Shown here piece by piece: positions 16,794 to 26,067 of a stretch of 43,582 bases of DNA. Under the pieces are notes generated by a model, which was not told the origin of the DNA, did not search any database, and saw nothing but the letters and a program-made list of their open reading frames with translations. The DNA comes from Caldifarciminota bacterium. Lineage in GTDB: Bacteria; Hydrothermota; Tepidihabitantia; SM23-42. Both the position numbers and the translations under genes were made by a program. How positions within the stretch are numbered: the stretch's first letter is position 1; each line of letters begins with the position of its first letter. The stretch spans positions 1 to 43,582 of the forward strand of contig JAFGPO010000105.1 of NCBI GenBank assembly GCA_016936155.1, read 5' to 3'.

Positions 16794-17744
16794 CTAGATC
16801 CTCCAGGTTGCTAGATCTTCATTGCTCGTTGGTTGCACTTTCATTGCTTTCACAATTTTCTTCAACCGGTAGTATACTTCGACTGTATCATCGTTCTTTT
16901 TGTCACTGTAACGCGCAGTGATCGCGGCGGCACGTTCAAGATTTTTCTTTTTCCCTATGAATAACGCATTCGGGCTTCCTGTATCAGGCACATAGAGAAA
17001 ATAGTCCGGTGCCCGCACCATGGTTTCAATAGTATTATTCTCTTCTTCATCGCGACCGACAATGAGTTTTGTCTCGTCATCAAGTCGGAAATGCCGCCCG
17101 ATCTTCAGAAGTTCTATGTCCCGGACCTCGATTTTTTCCTTATACCGCATAAGATCCGCCAGGCGGCGACAGAAGCCGGGATCGGTGAGCAAACACCCGC
17201 CGCTCGGTGACATGAACGGTGTGATATTCATTTTTTCCGCCATGCTCAGAGCGATCTTACGGGACCGTCCTTTGATCGCCAGCAGGAGATTACGGTCGAT
17301 CAGTCCCTCTGTTTCTGCCTTGGTCGACGGGAGCAGCGCACCGCTCAGGGGTCGGACAACAAGCCCTTCGCAAGATGCCTTTTTATCGATAAGCATGAGC
17401 TGTTCGAGATGCTGGGACATGGGGCGCTGGTCCAGCACTTCACCAGTTACAATGAAATCCCCCTTTTTTTGTTTTAGATATTCTTTTGCTTTTTTAAGCA
17501 TAAGAATGCGACAGTCGATGCATGGGTTGAGATTCTTACCGTATCCATGTTCTGGGTTGCGTACGATGTCGATAAAATCCTTGCTCACATCGAGAACATG
17601 GAGATCGGGTAGTTCCGGGGCATTTTTGCACGAAAGGAATTGATTGTACATGAAGAGGGGATAAATTTCAGCATTCCACTCCTGCAGGATACGCAGGACA
17701 AGACTTGAATCCAACCCTCCTGAGTAGAGCAGGACGACCTTCAT
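16794..17744 (-). CDS. PP-loop ATPase (tRNA thiolation-like) fused to an NFACT-R-like domain
   Basis: 316 residues. LLYSGGLDSS at the N terminus is the PP-loop of adenylating thiolases/ATPases (MnmA, ThiI, TtcA relatives). NPCIDCR near residue 73 and PSGGCLLTDPGFC near residue 181 supply the cysteines seen in MnmA-like RNA thiolases. From about residue 205 the sequence (LKIGRHFRLDD, KLIVGRDEEEN) resembles the NFACT RNA-binding (DUF814) fold. A tRNA sulfur-transfer role is likely by family but unproven. The start codon overlaps the upstream stop by one base (TAATG), a coupling arrangement. Confidence 0.75.
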   Translation of the reverse strand: MKVVLLYSGGLDSSLVLRILQEWNAEIYPLFMYNQFLSCKNAPELPDLHVLDVSKDFIDIVRNPEHGYGKNLNPCIDCRILMLKKAKEYLKQKKGDFIVTGEVLDQRPMSQHLEQLMLIDKKASCEGLVVRPLSGALLPSTKAETEGLIDRNLLLAIKGRSRKIALSMAEKMNITPFMSPSGGCLLTDPGFCRRLADLMRYKEKIEVRDIELLKIGRHFRLDDETKLIVGRDEEENNTIETMVRAPDYFLYVPDTGSPNALFIGKKKNLERAAAITARYSDKKNDDTVEVYYRLKKIVKAMKVQPTSNEDLATWRI

Positions 17745-20431
17745 TATTTCTGTAATTGATTAAGCATATTTATTGCGCTCGTATCGCGAGGATTCATCTT
17801 GAGCCAATCATTGAGTACCTGGATCGCGCTCACTGTATCATGCTGCTGCAGATACACCGTATAGAGGCCGAAGTATGCGTCAGGGATCTGCGGCTTTAAC
17901 GTGATCGCTTTCCGGAAATAATCCGCTGCCCTGGTATACTCCCCGACCGCGCCGTATACCGACCCGATACGGATCATGATGTTCGCATCCCGAAGGGTGA
18001 TATTAGAAAAATAGTGCTCCGCACTGTCAATGAGTCCCAATTGGGCGTAGAGAAGCCCGAGATTGTAGTCGAAGAAATGTGTGGGTTCTGCATTAAAGAG
18101 ACGGGCAAAGCGCCAGGCATTCAGCGTCCCCTGAACATCGCCGTATTGCTGAAGAATGAAGCCAAGACTGTGGAGACCGGCAGCATAGTTTGTATATAGT
18201 CTCATAGTATTCTCATCAATCTGAATGGGATGATCGTAGAATTCACCATCTGCTTTTCTTTTTTCAAAATTCACAAGTATTCCTTTGATCGCGTCCTGTT
18301 TCTCCGGCGGGAATATACCTGTATACCGATATGTTTCGTAGAAAAGTTCTTTGGACTTTTTGATGTCGACATTGAGGAGGGGATCGAGACTGTCGGACGT
18401 GATGCGGTACACAAGGCCTTCTAGTTTGCAATACGGGGAGAATCCTTCGAAATTCTCGCGCGATACTGTTGAGGCGAAATAGACCGGCACCTTGCCTTTA
18501 TAGTCTTTGAAGTATTTCGCTGCGAAATCTTCCTGAGTAGTGAAGTAATCCCGATTATCGAGTTCGATACCAGCGTTCGTGGCAAGGATATTACGGATCA
18601 TGATATCCTTGACGTAGATGATCCGGCGATCGTTCGTCATACGGGGTTCAAGGCGTTCGATCACATAGTCACTAAAGGATATCGGCACACCCCAGGCTTT
18701 CAGCTGTTTGATGTACCAATCCGTGTTTATCAAAGAGAGATTGGCGACGATTACATCCCGCCGCACCTTCAGTACCTCCTGGACGAACCAGAGCGGGAAC
18801 GTATCATTATCGCCGTTCGTGAACACGATCGCGCCCCGTGCGCACGAATTGAGCATATTATACCCGTAATCGCGCGGGATGAACAAGCCATAGCGGTTAT
18901 TGGCATGGATATTGGAAAAAATCGGGATTACCGAGTATACAACAATGCCGCTGAGACCGATAATATTATATATTCGTTTGTTTTTTGCTTCTTTCCGGAT
19001 GAATTCGGAGAATGCGAGTAAACCGATCCCCATAAAAAGACCGAAATAAACATCTGTAGTATGGAAAAAATAATCCCGTTCGCGCACTTCCTGTGGCCGG
19101 TGCTTTGGATTAGGATCGCTCGGGGAAAACCGCAGATTCAAATATCCGGTAATGGAGAACGTGAGCATGAACGTGATCATGATGAACAGATAGAATATCT
19201 TTTTTTCCCGTTTGTAGAGCGTGAACATCCCCCAGATGATGAAGGTTGTGAAGAGCGCGAGGACGATGGTCCATAGAAATCGATTGGAATTTTCCATTAT
19301 CGGCTGCCATGAAAGGTAACGCACGAGAAGGTGAATCTGCCAGAAATACCCAGCGAACAGGCCAAAACCGGTCTGCTCTTGCGTTTTGCGGGGAATGATC
19401 TGGGCTGGTCCATACTGATCACGGTGCAGTACTTTATTGAATGAATCAAATTCCGCGCCGGGATTGCACTCATTGATCCGGGGTGCGATATTTTTGCCCT
19501 CAACATACTGTTCATTCACCTTTGGGTCGCTGTACAATTCAGATAATTTTGCCGCACGAATCGGCAGGTATAATTCCGTCGATACACCAGCGGTGATCAA
19601 AAAGACGGTAACCCAGAAGAATTTCCAATGCCGGTATTTTGACGGATTGTTCAGAGTAAGGACGATTGCAGTGAGCAGGATAAGGCCAAGGATCACCAAT
19701 GTAACCGTCTGCCTGCTTTCTCCTGCAAGAAGGAACATGAGTGCAAAAAAGATTATCTGAAATATCCCGAGTAATATGAAAAGTATATCTTTTGTATATT
19801 TGCGTTCAGTGATAAATACGAAGAGATAAAAAGGCACGAAGATCAAGAACGGGATAAGATGGATGCCGGTTGAGAGGAATATCAGGTAGAAGGCAAGGAG
19901 AAGCAGTTTATTCTTAGGTTCTCCTATTTTAACTGATTCGTACCACAGTAATGCCAGGTAATTAATCAGAACGAACACGAATGTTGCCGCAGCATACACC
20001 TCGGTTTCAATGGCGTTTTGCCAGTAAGTGTAGAAAAAAGCGATGGCGAAACACGTTGCAAAGGCAACGACGATCCGATTCAGCTCACTGGAATTCGATT
20101 GGAACATCCTGAATATCTTAAGGAGCATTTTGTACAAAAACGCCAGGGTCGCAAGAGAAAAGCCGAGTCCGAGCAGGTTCATGTGCCAGGCCACTTCTTT
20201 TGAAATCGGCAGGATCGCTGAGATGGCTCCCATGATCATTAACCATACGCGCCCGAGCAGAATGTAGAATGGTGTCCCTGGAGGATGCGGTACGGCAAGA
20301 GTGTACGCGGATGCGATGAATTCGCCACAGTCCCAGAATGAAAGGGTGGGCGATACTGTATAGAGGTAGACTGCTCCGACGATAACTAAAAGTACATAAA
20401 GAACTATTCGTTCCATCTTTTTATAGTCCAT
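17744..20431 (-). CDS. DUF2723 polytopic membrane protein with C-terminal TPRs
   Basis: 895 residues. The N-terminal half has about a dozen hydrophobic segments. The DUF2723 signature YTVSPTLSFWDCGEFIASAY lies at about residues 24-43, followed by HPPGTPFY. The family resembles GT-C glycosyltransferases (human TMEM260 is a protein O-mannosyltransferase), so an undecaprenyl- or dolichyl-linked sugar donor is possible, but bacterial members are uncharacterised. A large soluble region (about 500-760) is followed by TPR repeats (about 760-890, SAEHYFSNITLRDANIMIR, AADYFRKAITLKPQIPDAYF). An AGGAGG site lies five bases before the ATG, and a perfect promoter lies just upstream. Confidence 0.85.
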   Translation of the reverse strand: MDYKKMERIVLYVLLVIVGAVYLYTVSPTLSFWDCGEFIASAYTLAVPHPPGTPFYILLGRVWLMIMGAISAILPISKEVAWHMNLLGLGFSLATLAFLYKMLLKIFRMFQSNSSELNRIVVAFATCFAIAFFYTYWQNAIETEVYAAATFVFVLINYLALLWYESVKIGEPKNKLLLLAFYLIFLSTGIHLIPFLIFVPFYLFVFITERKYTKDILFILLGIFQIIFFALMFLLAGESRQTVTLVILGLILLTAIVLTLNNPSKYRHWKFFWVTVFLITAGVSTELYLPIRAAKLSELYSDPKVNEQYVEGKNIAPRINECNPGAEFDSFNKVLHRDQYGPAQIIPRKTQEQTGFGLFAGYFWQIHLLVRYLSWQPIMENSNRFLWTIVLALFTTFIIWGMFTLYKREKKIFYLFIMITFMLTFSITGYLNLRFSPSDPNPKHRPQEVRERDYFFHTTDVYFGLFMGIGLLAFSEFIRKEAKNKRIYNIIGLSGIVVYSVIPIFSNIHANNRYGLFIPRDYGYNMLNSCARGAIVFTNGDNDTFPLWFVQEVLKVRRDVIVANLSLINTDWYIKQLKAWGVPISFSDYVIERLEPRMTNDRRIIYVKDIMIRNILATNAGIELDNRDYFTTQEDFAAKYFKDYKGKVPVYFASTVSRENFEGFSPYCKLEGLVYRITSDSLDPLLNVDIKKSKELFYETYRYTGIFPPEKQDAIKGILVNFEKRKADGEFYDHPIQIDENTMRLYTNYAAGLHSLGFILQQYGDVQGTLNAWRFARLFNAEPTHFFDYNLGLLYAQLGLIDSAEHYFSNITLRDANIMIRIGSVYGAVGEYTRAADYFRKAITLKPQIPDAYFGLYTVYLQQHDTVSAIQVLNDWLKMNPRDTSAINMLNQLQK

Positions 20432-20448
20432 TGAACCTCCTAAGCTGC

Positions 20449-20477
20449 ATTATACCTGAAAGTCTACGAAATGTCAA
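20449..20477 (-). promoter_or_regulatory. Perfect sigma-70-type promoter of the DUF2723 operon
   Basis: On the minus strand, TTGACA (20477-20472), 17-bp spacer, TATAAT (20454-20449). All 12 consensus bases are present. Transcription should start near 20442, giving a leader of about 11 nt that still contains the AGGAGG ribosome site. Confidence 0.85.
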
Positions 20478-20683
20478 TAATATGTACATTTATATACATA
20501 ATATTAGATACTATACTATTACGTTCGTTTATTATCTGATCGGTCACAGTAGTATACAATTGTGCAATATCGTGAAAAAGTATTTAAAAAAAGTCTCTAT
20601 CTTCTTGCATATTATGCGGATAGGACAGGCATGATAATTGCTACTTCATATTGAGGAACCTACGAACGTTTTTTTCCTTTATA

Positions 20684-20712
20684 TTGACAAAAGGCAAATG
20701 CATGATTATAAT
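20684..20712 (+). promoter_or_regulatory. Perfect sigma-70-type promoter of the envelope cluster
   Basis: TTGACA (20684-20689), 17-bp spacer, TATAAT (20707-20712), all 12 consensus bases present. It points at the Ig/FlgD protein at 20795 and probably drives the genes up to 29.4 kb or part of them. Confidence 0.82.
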
Positions 20713-20794
20713 TACGGCAGCAACTATTATAGTGGGAAAAAAGACTTAATTCTCACCTTGCGTTCATGTATCCAATATAAAGAAAGGAGGCACT

Positions 20795-22138
20795 TTGATC
20801 AGTTTGATCACTTTAGTAGTATTTGCCCAGATTCACCATTTTGATTTTGCTACCATCCCATCGCCCCAAACCGCGGGTGTTCCGTTTCAGATAACATGTT
20901 ATGCCCGCGATTCGCTTGGGAACCTGGTTACCTCCTATGGTGAACAAGCAACGATCTTTGTTACTCAAAAACCTCAATATGGTAGCATTCCCGTTACCTT
21001 TAATAGCGGTATATGGCAGGGAAATTTCATTGCAACACGTGGAGACAGCACATACAGCCTTACTTGTCAGGATTATCAGGCACATACCGGAGAGAGTAAC
21101 CAGGTCAATTTTCTCATTGGACCCCCAAACAAACTTCTTATAATTCTCCCAGGTGAATCTTTAGAGCAGGGCATTGAATCCGGCAAATCGGGAAATGCAT
21201 TAGCGCAGGCAGCCGGTGTTTCTTTTGATGCAGCAGTGTATTTAACCGATTACTACAGTAATATCATCGATAACAGAGATGATTCATGTCATCTTTCAAG
21301 TAGCGATGGATTCGCCCCTTCAGGAGGTTTCTCTCTGAATTCCGGTCAGGCAACAGTACCATTTACCTTCAGGACCGCATCACAACAATATTTGATTGCA
21401 CGCGATATAAGCTATCCTTCCATTTCCAGGGATACGTCCACTGCGATAACGGTTACTTCTGGACCGTATGGCCGTTTACTGGTCATATTGCCAGGCGAAA
21501 CGTCTATCGGGGGCGATACAAGCAGCATAACCCCAGGCAAGCTTGGTGTTCCAGAGGACCAGCATGAGTCACAGGACTTCATGATCACGGTATATGCTAC
21601 GGATACGTGCTGGAACCAAACGTATACGAGTGGTGGTCAGGTGCAGATCCTTTCGGATTTTCAGTTCTCAAATCCTGCACCGCAGAGTCTTGACAGCGGC
21701 GCGGTGATTTTCACACTAAATTTCACTGAAACTGGCCGCGTTATGTTATGGGCTGAGGATAATGCCACAGGATTTGAGAGTTACAATAATTATTTGAACA
21801 TCCTTGCGGTTATCGATACATCGGTGACTACGGATAGTTTCTTGGTGTACCCTAATCCCATGGGCATCGGGACTAACACCATGGTATTTGCATACTATTT
21901 GCAGGGTCCGGCGAACATCACATTCGAGATCTACGATCCATTTGGGAACCTCGTGTTAAAACGAGACTGGTCAGCCGGGGCGACCTATGCACAGAGTGGA
22001 ATGAACCGTTTCGCCTGGAACGGGCGCAATGACAAGGGCATCCGTGTTGCCAGTGGTATTTACTACGCGATCGTAAGAGCATGGACGCACACGGCAACGG
22101 TTTTCAATAAAAAATTAAAGGTAGGTGTGGTATGGTGA
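20795..22138 (+). CDS. Secreted Ig-like repeat protein with FlgD-type C-terminal tail
   Basis: 447 residues. A short hydrophobic start (MISLITLVVFAQ) is probably an unusual signal peptide. Three beta-rich repeats follow; two contain a shared LLVILPGE / LLIILPGE phrase and all discuss-like AGVPF...ATD patterns suggest tandem Ig/invasin-like domains. The end (about 355-447: FLVYPNPMG, then GMNRFAWNGRNDKGIRVASG) is a FlgD-type Ig / type A sorting-like module. I infer a cell-surface protein. The TTG start is chosen because AAAGGAGG ends four bases before it. The stop overlaps the next gene start by seven bases. Confidence 0.75.
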   Translation: MISLITLVVFAQIHHFDFATIPSPQTAGVPFQITCYARDSLGNLVTSYGEQATIFVTQKPQYGSIPVTFNSGIWQGNFIATRGDSTYSLTCQDYQAHTGESNQVNFLIGPPNKLLIILPGESLEQGIESGKSGNALAQAAGVSFDAAVYLTDYYSNIIDNRDDSCHLSSSDGFAPSGGFSLNSGQATVPFTFRTASQQYLIARDISYPSISRDTSTAITVTSGPYGRLLVILPGETSIGGDTSSITPGKLGVPEDQHESQDFMITVYATDTCWNQTYTSGGQVQILSDFQFSNPAPQSLDSGAVIFTLNFTETGRVMLWAEDNATGFESYNNYLNILAVIDTSVTTDSFLVYPNPMGIGTNTMVFAYYLQGPANITFEIYDPFGNLVLKRDWSAGATYAQSGMNRFAWNGRNDKGIRVASGIYYAIVRAWTHTATVFNKKLKVGVVW

Positions 22139-23454
22139 GCGTAAGGCGTAGGGCGAATAGTGTAGGGCGTAGCGCGTATGGCGTAGGGCGATGGTTTATT
22201 ATTCTCCTGCTTAGTATTTACTGCCTACTGCCCTCTGTTCTTTCGGCTCAGGATGGCGGCGTGCCCGGGGCGCTTTTGAATTTCGGGATGACTCCGCGTA
22301 CGATCGCCATGGGCCGGTCATTCACCGGGCTTGCTGATGACCAGGAAGCACTGTACTACAATCCGGCAGGCCTTGTGCAGTTGATGGCGCACAACATCAA
22401 ATCATCCTACCTGCAGTTGTTGGGCGCTGAAGCTGGGTATCTCGGCTATGCCTTGCCGACCAAGAATTATGGCTCCATAGGCCTCGGTGTCATCTATCTC
22501 GGTGCCCGCAGGGTAGAATCCTATAATCAGAATGGTGACCCGCTCGGTGATTTCAATTTCACTCAGAACTGTTTTCTCGTATCGTACGCATATCAGCCGG
22601 TCAAGCCATTGGCCCTGGGCGTGAGTGTGAAACTACTGACGAGCAAACTCGCCCAATACGGTGCTCTGGGTATGGGAGGGGATGTCGGCGTGTTCCTGTT
22701 TCCAAGGGGGAACATAACGTTCGGGATCACCTGCCAGAACCTCTTTGGACCGACATTGACCCACGAGACTATTTCCGAGGCGGTTCCGCTTACCGTGCGT
22801 GCGGGCAGTGCTTTAAAACTATACCAGGGCCGGGTCATCCTTGCCGTGGACGTCGCCAAGGTCATGTATGATTCTACCGGGATCGAACCGCACATGGGCG
22901 TTGAATTCATTCCGGTCTATCCAGTCCTTACCTTGCGCGGCGGCCTTGACCGGAATTATGTGAGCGCCGGCTTGGGTATCCGGCACGATTGGAGCAAATT
23001 CTCATTGGGCCTGGATTATGCCGTGGAATTTCACTATGCATCGAGCTACCTTGTGGAATACCAGCACCGGATCGGTGTATTCATGAGTTTTCTTGGTTTC
23101 AGGACATGGGTCGATGCACAGCCCAAGGAATTTTCGCCAAGCCCGGGTCGCGCCGAGAATGTCGCCTGGCTGGATGTGCATTTCACCAGCAAACGACCGA
23201 TCGAACGATGGCAGTTGATCATCAAGAATCAATACGGCGAAGTGGTGAGGACGTACTCAGGATGGGAAGAACCTCCATTGCGGCTCTCGTGGGATGGACT
23301 GGACGATATCGGTCGCGTGGTTGCAGATGGCCGCTATTATTACGAGATCCTCCTCATCGATGAACACGGAGAGACCCTCGCATTCCAGGATTTTTTGACC
23401 CGGGTAGCGACATTGGGACCAGAAGGAGAGATTGAATTCCTGCCGCAGGAATGA
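22132..23454 (+). CDS. PorV/PorQ-like outer-membrane barrel with C-terminal FlgD-like domain
   Basis: 440 residues. The signal peptide ends near VLSAQ (residue 39-40). LLNFGMTPRTIAMGRSFTGL and DDQEALYYNPAGL are the signature opening of PorV/UPF0164-type beta-barrels, which in type IX secretion shuttle cargo at the outer membrane. Alternating barrel strands follow to about residue 340. The last 100 residues (RPIERWQLIIKNQYGEVVRT, LSWDGLDDIGRVVADGRYYY) are a FlgD-like Ig domain, an unusual addition for a PorV protein. The first 20 residues are encoded by tandem GTAGGGCG-type repeats, giving a long Arg-rich n-region. Confidence 0.8.
   Translation: MVSVRRRANSVGRSAYGVGRWFIILLLSIYCLLPSVLSAQDGGVPGALLNFGMTPRTIAMGRSFTGLADDQEALYYNPAGLVQLMAHNIKSSYLQLLGAEAGYLGYALPTKNYGSIGLGVIYLGARRVESYNQNGDPLGDFNFTQNCFLVSYAYQPVKPLALGVSVKLLTSKLAQYGALGMGGDVGVFLFPRGNITFGITCQNLFGPTLTHETISEAVPLTVRAGSALKLYQGRVILAVDVAKVMYDSTGIEPHMGVEFIPVYPVLTLRGGLDRNYVSAGLGIRHDWSKFSLGLDYAVEFHYASSYLVEYQHRIGVFMSFLGFRTWVDAQPKEFSPSPGRAENVAWLDVHFTSKRPIERWQLIIKNQYGEVVRTYSGWEEPPLRLSWDGLDDIGRVVADGRYYYEILLIDEHGETLAFQDFLTRVATLGPEGEIEFLPQE
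22141..22190 (+). repeat. Degenerate GTAGGGCG repeats inside the signal-peptide coding region
   Basis: GTAAGGCG at 22141-22148, then GTAGGGCG at 22148-22155, 22162-22169 and 22183-22190. They code for the Arg/Gly/Val-rich start of the PorV-like protein. Similar GCGTAAGGCG or CGCTACGCG pieces occur right after gene ends at 29402 and 39697. Confidence 0.6.
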
Positions 23455-23538
23455 TAACACAGATTACACTGAAGATGACCGCAGAATACGCAGAAAAAGG
23501 ATTTGTGAACCTGTTGGAAACGGAAAAGGAGTAGAAGG

Positions 23539-26010
23539 ATGTTTTTAGTGCTGTTTCTGATCACGGCGGATTACGACCAGTTGGTCACTGATTATGAGAT
23601 CGGACACCAGCTCTTCTTACAGGAGAACTATATTGACGCAGCGGAATATTTCAATGCGATGCTGGGAAAATATTCTGGAAGCGCATTCGAGAACGAAATA
23701 CGCTTCCGGCTCGCGGAATGTTATTTTAATCTAAATGATTTTTTCGGCGCGAAAAAGTACTTTGAGAAGATCCTTAAAGATAAAAAAGATGTATACCTTG
23801 AACCTGAATGTCTCTATGCGATCGGTTTGATCGACATTCTCCAGAGCAACTATAAAGAAGCCGAGGAAATACTCCAGACCTTGCTCAAGCATCCTGCCTA
23901 TCAACAGGAAGAACGGGCGAATTTCGCGCTTGGCGTCCTGCACTATTTCCGGGGCAGCTATGAGGAAGCCCGGGAAAAACTTGAAGGGAATCAGCTGCTC
24001 GAGTCGAAATTCTACTATGCAAAGACCCTTTCGCGGCTGGGCAAGCCGCTGCAGGCGATCAGCGTCTTCAAGGAGATCATCGACACTTCACCGAATACTC
24101 CGATCGCTATTCTCGCTGAATTTTCCCGCGCCGAGGCGCTTTTCTTCAATAAGGATTTTGATGGAGCGAAACTTACCTTCAATGAATTCATCCTGAATTT
24201 CCCCAAATCGCCGCTCAATGACTACGCACATTTTTTTCTGGCGGCCGCGCTCGTTCATGCCAAGGAGTACGCACAGGCCTCAGAGCACCTGCTGCCCCTG
24301 ACCAGGCACTCGGATAATCTCCTTGCTGCTCACAGCAGTTATTTCCTTGGTATCTGCCGGATGAAGCTCGGCGATGGATTGGGTTCGGTCAGTTCGTTCC
24401 AGCGCGTCCGCGCGAACTATCCTAATACGCAGATCGCGTCATACGCGAATTTACAACTTACCAATGCCCTTCTTACTGCCGGTGATACGGTTCAGGCGCT
24501 CGTTTCAGCATCACAGCTCGCAACCATGTTCGCATCCGGTGAGTTGTCGAGTGTTGGTGAATACCTTACCGGCATGATCTATTTTCAAAAAGATGATTTT
24601 TTCAACGCCGCGAATAGTTTTGCCTTGATCCCGCAACGGTATCCTAACTCAGCACTCAGAGAACCGGCCGCGGCTATGCACCTCTACGCGCTCAATCGTT
24701 TGAAGCAATACGGTCACACGATCACATTTGGCAGCCGCTACATAGTGGATTTTCCCGATGAAAAAAGCCCATGGCGTGGACGTACGCTGTATTTTCTTGG
24801 GGAAGCGTATTACTACCAGGACAATTTTGCCGAGGCGGAAAAGAACTTTTTGCGGGTTACAAGGGACTATTTTGGTATTGAGGTGACACCCTATGCACGG
24901 ATTGGAACCGCATATGCCGTATACAATCAGGATCGTTCCAAGGAAGCGCACACGCTTTTTACTTCCATGAGCCAGACGATCTTCGACGATTCCTCTCTGG
25001 TCATCGCCACATACCTGGGCGTTGGGTATACGCTTTACAATCTTGCTGATTACATGGGTGCGCTTGACACTTTTGAATTGCTCTACAATACTTATCCCAA
25101 AGACGAGCGGTGTGCGGTTCCGGCGCTCTTCTATGCGGGCATGTGTTATTCAAAATTACAGTATTATGGGCAGGCGATCGAATCCTGGGAGCGCCTCCTC
25201 GGGAATTATCCGCTTGCCAGTAAATCCGCCGAGGCGAGCTTCCGTGCCGGCGACACGTACTTCAAAGCCCTGGAGTACGAAAAAGCCCGTGCGCTCTTCC
25301 GGTGGACGGTCGAGAACCATCCATTGGATGATTTTGCCCGCTCCAGCCAGCTGGCTATCGGACAGAGTTATTACAACGAACAGAATTTTGATGATGCGAT
25401 ACGCGAGTTTCAGAAATTCATCGATCTTTTTCCAACGTCTGAAGAGGCGACAAGCGCCCGTAAAAGCATGGCGATGTGTTACTACCGAAAAGGTCTTGAA
25501 TCCATCGATGACATGAAGCTCTTTGTGGAAAAATTCCCGCAGGATGAACTGGCGGCCGATGGCCAATACCAGGTTGCCTATGATTATTTTGAGAAAGAAC
25601 AATTTGTTGAGGCGATCGATGAATTTCTGAAAGTGGTAGTCAACTTTCCGCAGTCTTCGTACGCGCCCGATGCCCTGCTCCTTGCCGCCGAATGCGCGAC
25701 CACGACCGAGGATTGGGACAAGGCCGCGGATCTGTACCAGCGCTACCTCTCTTATTTCCCGGATGGCAAACAGCGGGAAACCGTGTACTTCAATTTAGGC
25801 ACGGCATTTTATAACCAAAAGGAATACGGCCAGGCGCTCACCTATTTCAAGGTGGTGACCGATTCATTCCCCACATCAGCGCATGCCGCGAGCGCTCATC
25901 ATAATATAGGAATATGCGAACAACTATTGGGTGAGACAGGACCGGGATATTCACCCGCACCTGTCCCCGAAGAAACGCCTGCCGACACCGTGCCAGGCAG
26001 GGAGCAGTAA
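23539..26010 (+). CDS. Large tetratricopeptide-repeat protein of the envelope cluster
   Basis: 823 residues, almost entirely TPR units of the kind in BamD, YbgF/CpoB and gliding-type lipoproteins (for example YIDAAEYFNAMLGKYSGSAF, DDAIREFQKFIDLFPTSEEA, EYGQALTYFKVVTDSFPTSA). I count more than fifteen helical pairs. The start MFLVLFLITADYDQ is a short hydrophobic stretch that may act as a signal peptide; there is no lipobox cysteine. It is expected in the periplasm, possibly as the scaffold for the TolQ/ExbD/TonB proteins encoded just downstream. GGAG lies about ten bases before the ATG. The Pro/Glu-rich tail is disordered. Confidence 0.82.
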   Translation: MFLVLFLITADYDQLVTDYEIGHQLFLQENYIDAAEYFNAMLGKYSGSAFENEIRFRLAECYFNLNDFFGAKKYFEKILKDKKDVYLEPECLYAIGLIDILQSNYKEAEEILQTLLKHPAYQQEERANFALGVLHYFRGSYEEAREKLEGNQLLESKFYYAKTLSRLGKPLQAISVFKEIIDTSPNTPIAILAEFSRAEALFFNKDFDGAKLTFNEFILNFPKSPLNDYAHFFLAAALVHAKEYAQASEHLLPLTRHSDNLLAAHSSYFLGICRMKLGDGLGSVSSFQRVRANYPNTQIASYANLQLTNALLTAGDTVQALVSASQLATMFASGELSSVGEYLTGMIYFQKDDFFNAANSFALIPQRYPNSALREPAAAMHLYALNRLKQYGHTITFGSRYIVDFPDEKSPWRGRTLYFLGEAYYYQDNFAEAEKNFLRVTRDYFGIEVTPYARIGTAYAVYNQDRSKEAHTLFTSMSQTIFDDSSLVIATYLGVGYTLYNLADYMGALDTFELLYNTYPKDERCAVPALFYAGMCYSKLQYYGQAIESWERLLGNYPLASKSAEASFRAGDTYFKALEYEKARALFRWTVENHPLDDFARSSQLAIGQSYYNEQNFDDAIREFQKFIDLFPTSEEATSARKSMAMCYYRKGLESIDDMKLFVEKFPQDELAADGQYQVAYDYFEKEQFVEAIDEFLKVVVNFPQSSYAPDALLLAAECATTTEDWDKAADLYQRYLSYFPDGKQRETVYFNLGTAFYNQKEYGQALTYFKVVTDSFPTSAHAASAHHNIGICEQLLGETGPGYSPAPVPEETPADTVPGREQ

Positions 26011-26067
26011 GTTTATTCATGATGCGGAATTTATTTGTGTGTCAATTGTAGTATCAAAGGAGGTCGA

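Larger units (their letters stand above)
20432..20794. other. Divergent intergenic region with two consensus promoters
   Basis: 363 bp between divergent genes with no credible ORF (short frames here lack a ribosome site and family). It contains the minus-strand promoter at 20449-20477 and the plus-strand promoter at 20684-20712. The sequence between them is AT-rich. The plus-strand transcript would have a leader of about 75 nt before the TTG start at 20795. Confidence 0.6.

Noticed and set aside
20638-20844. 68-codon frame before the Ig/FlgD protein
   Set aside because: It crosses the consensus promoter at 20684-20712 and the AGGAGG site at 20785, and no family is visible.
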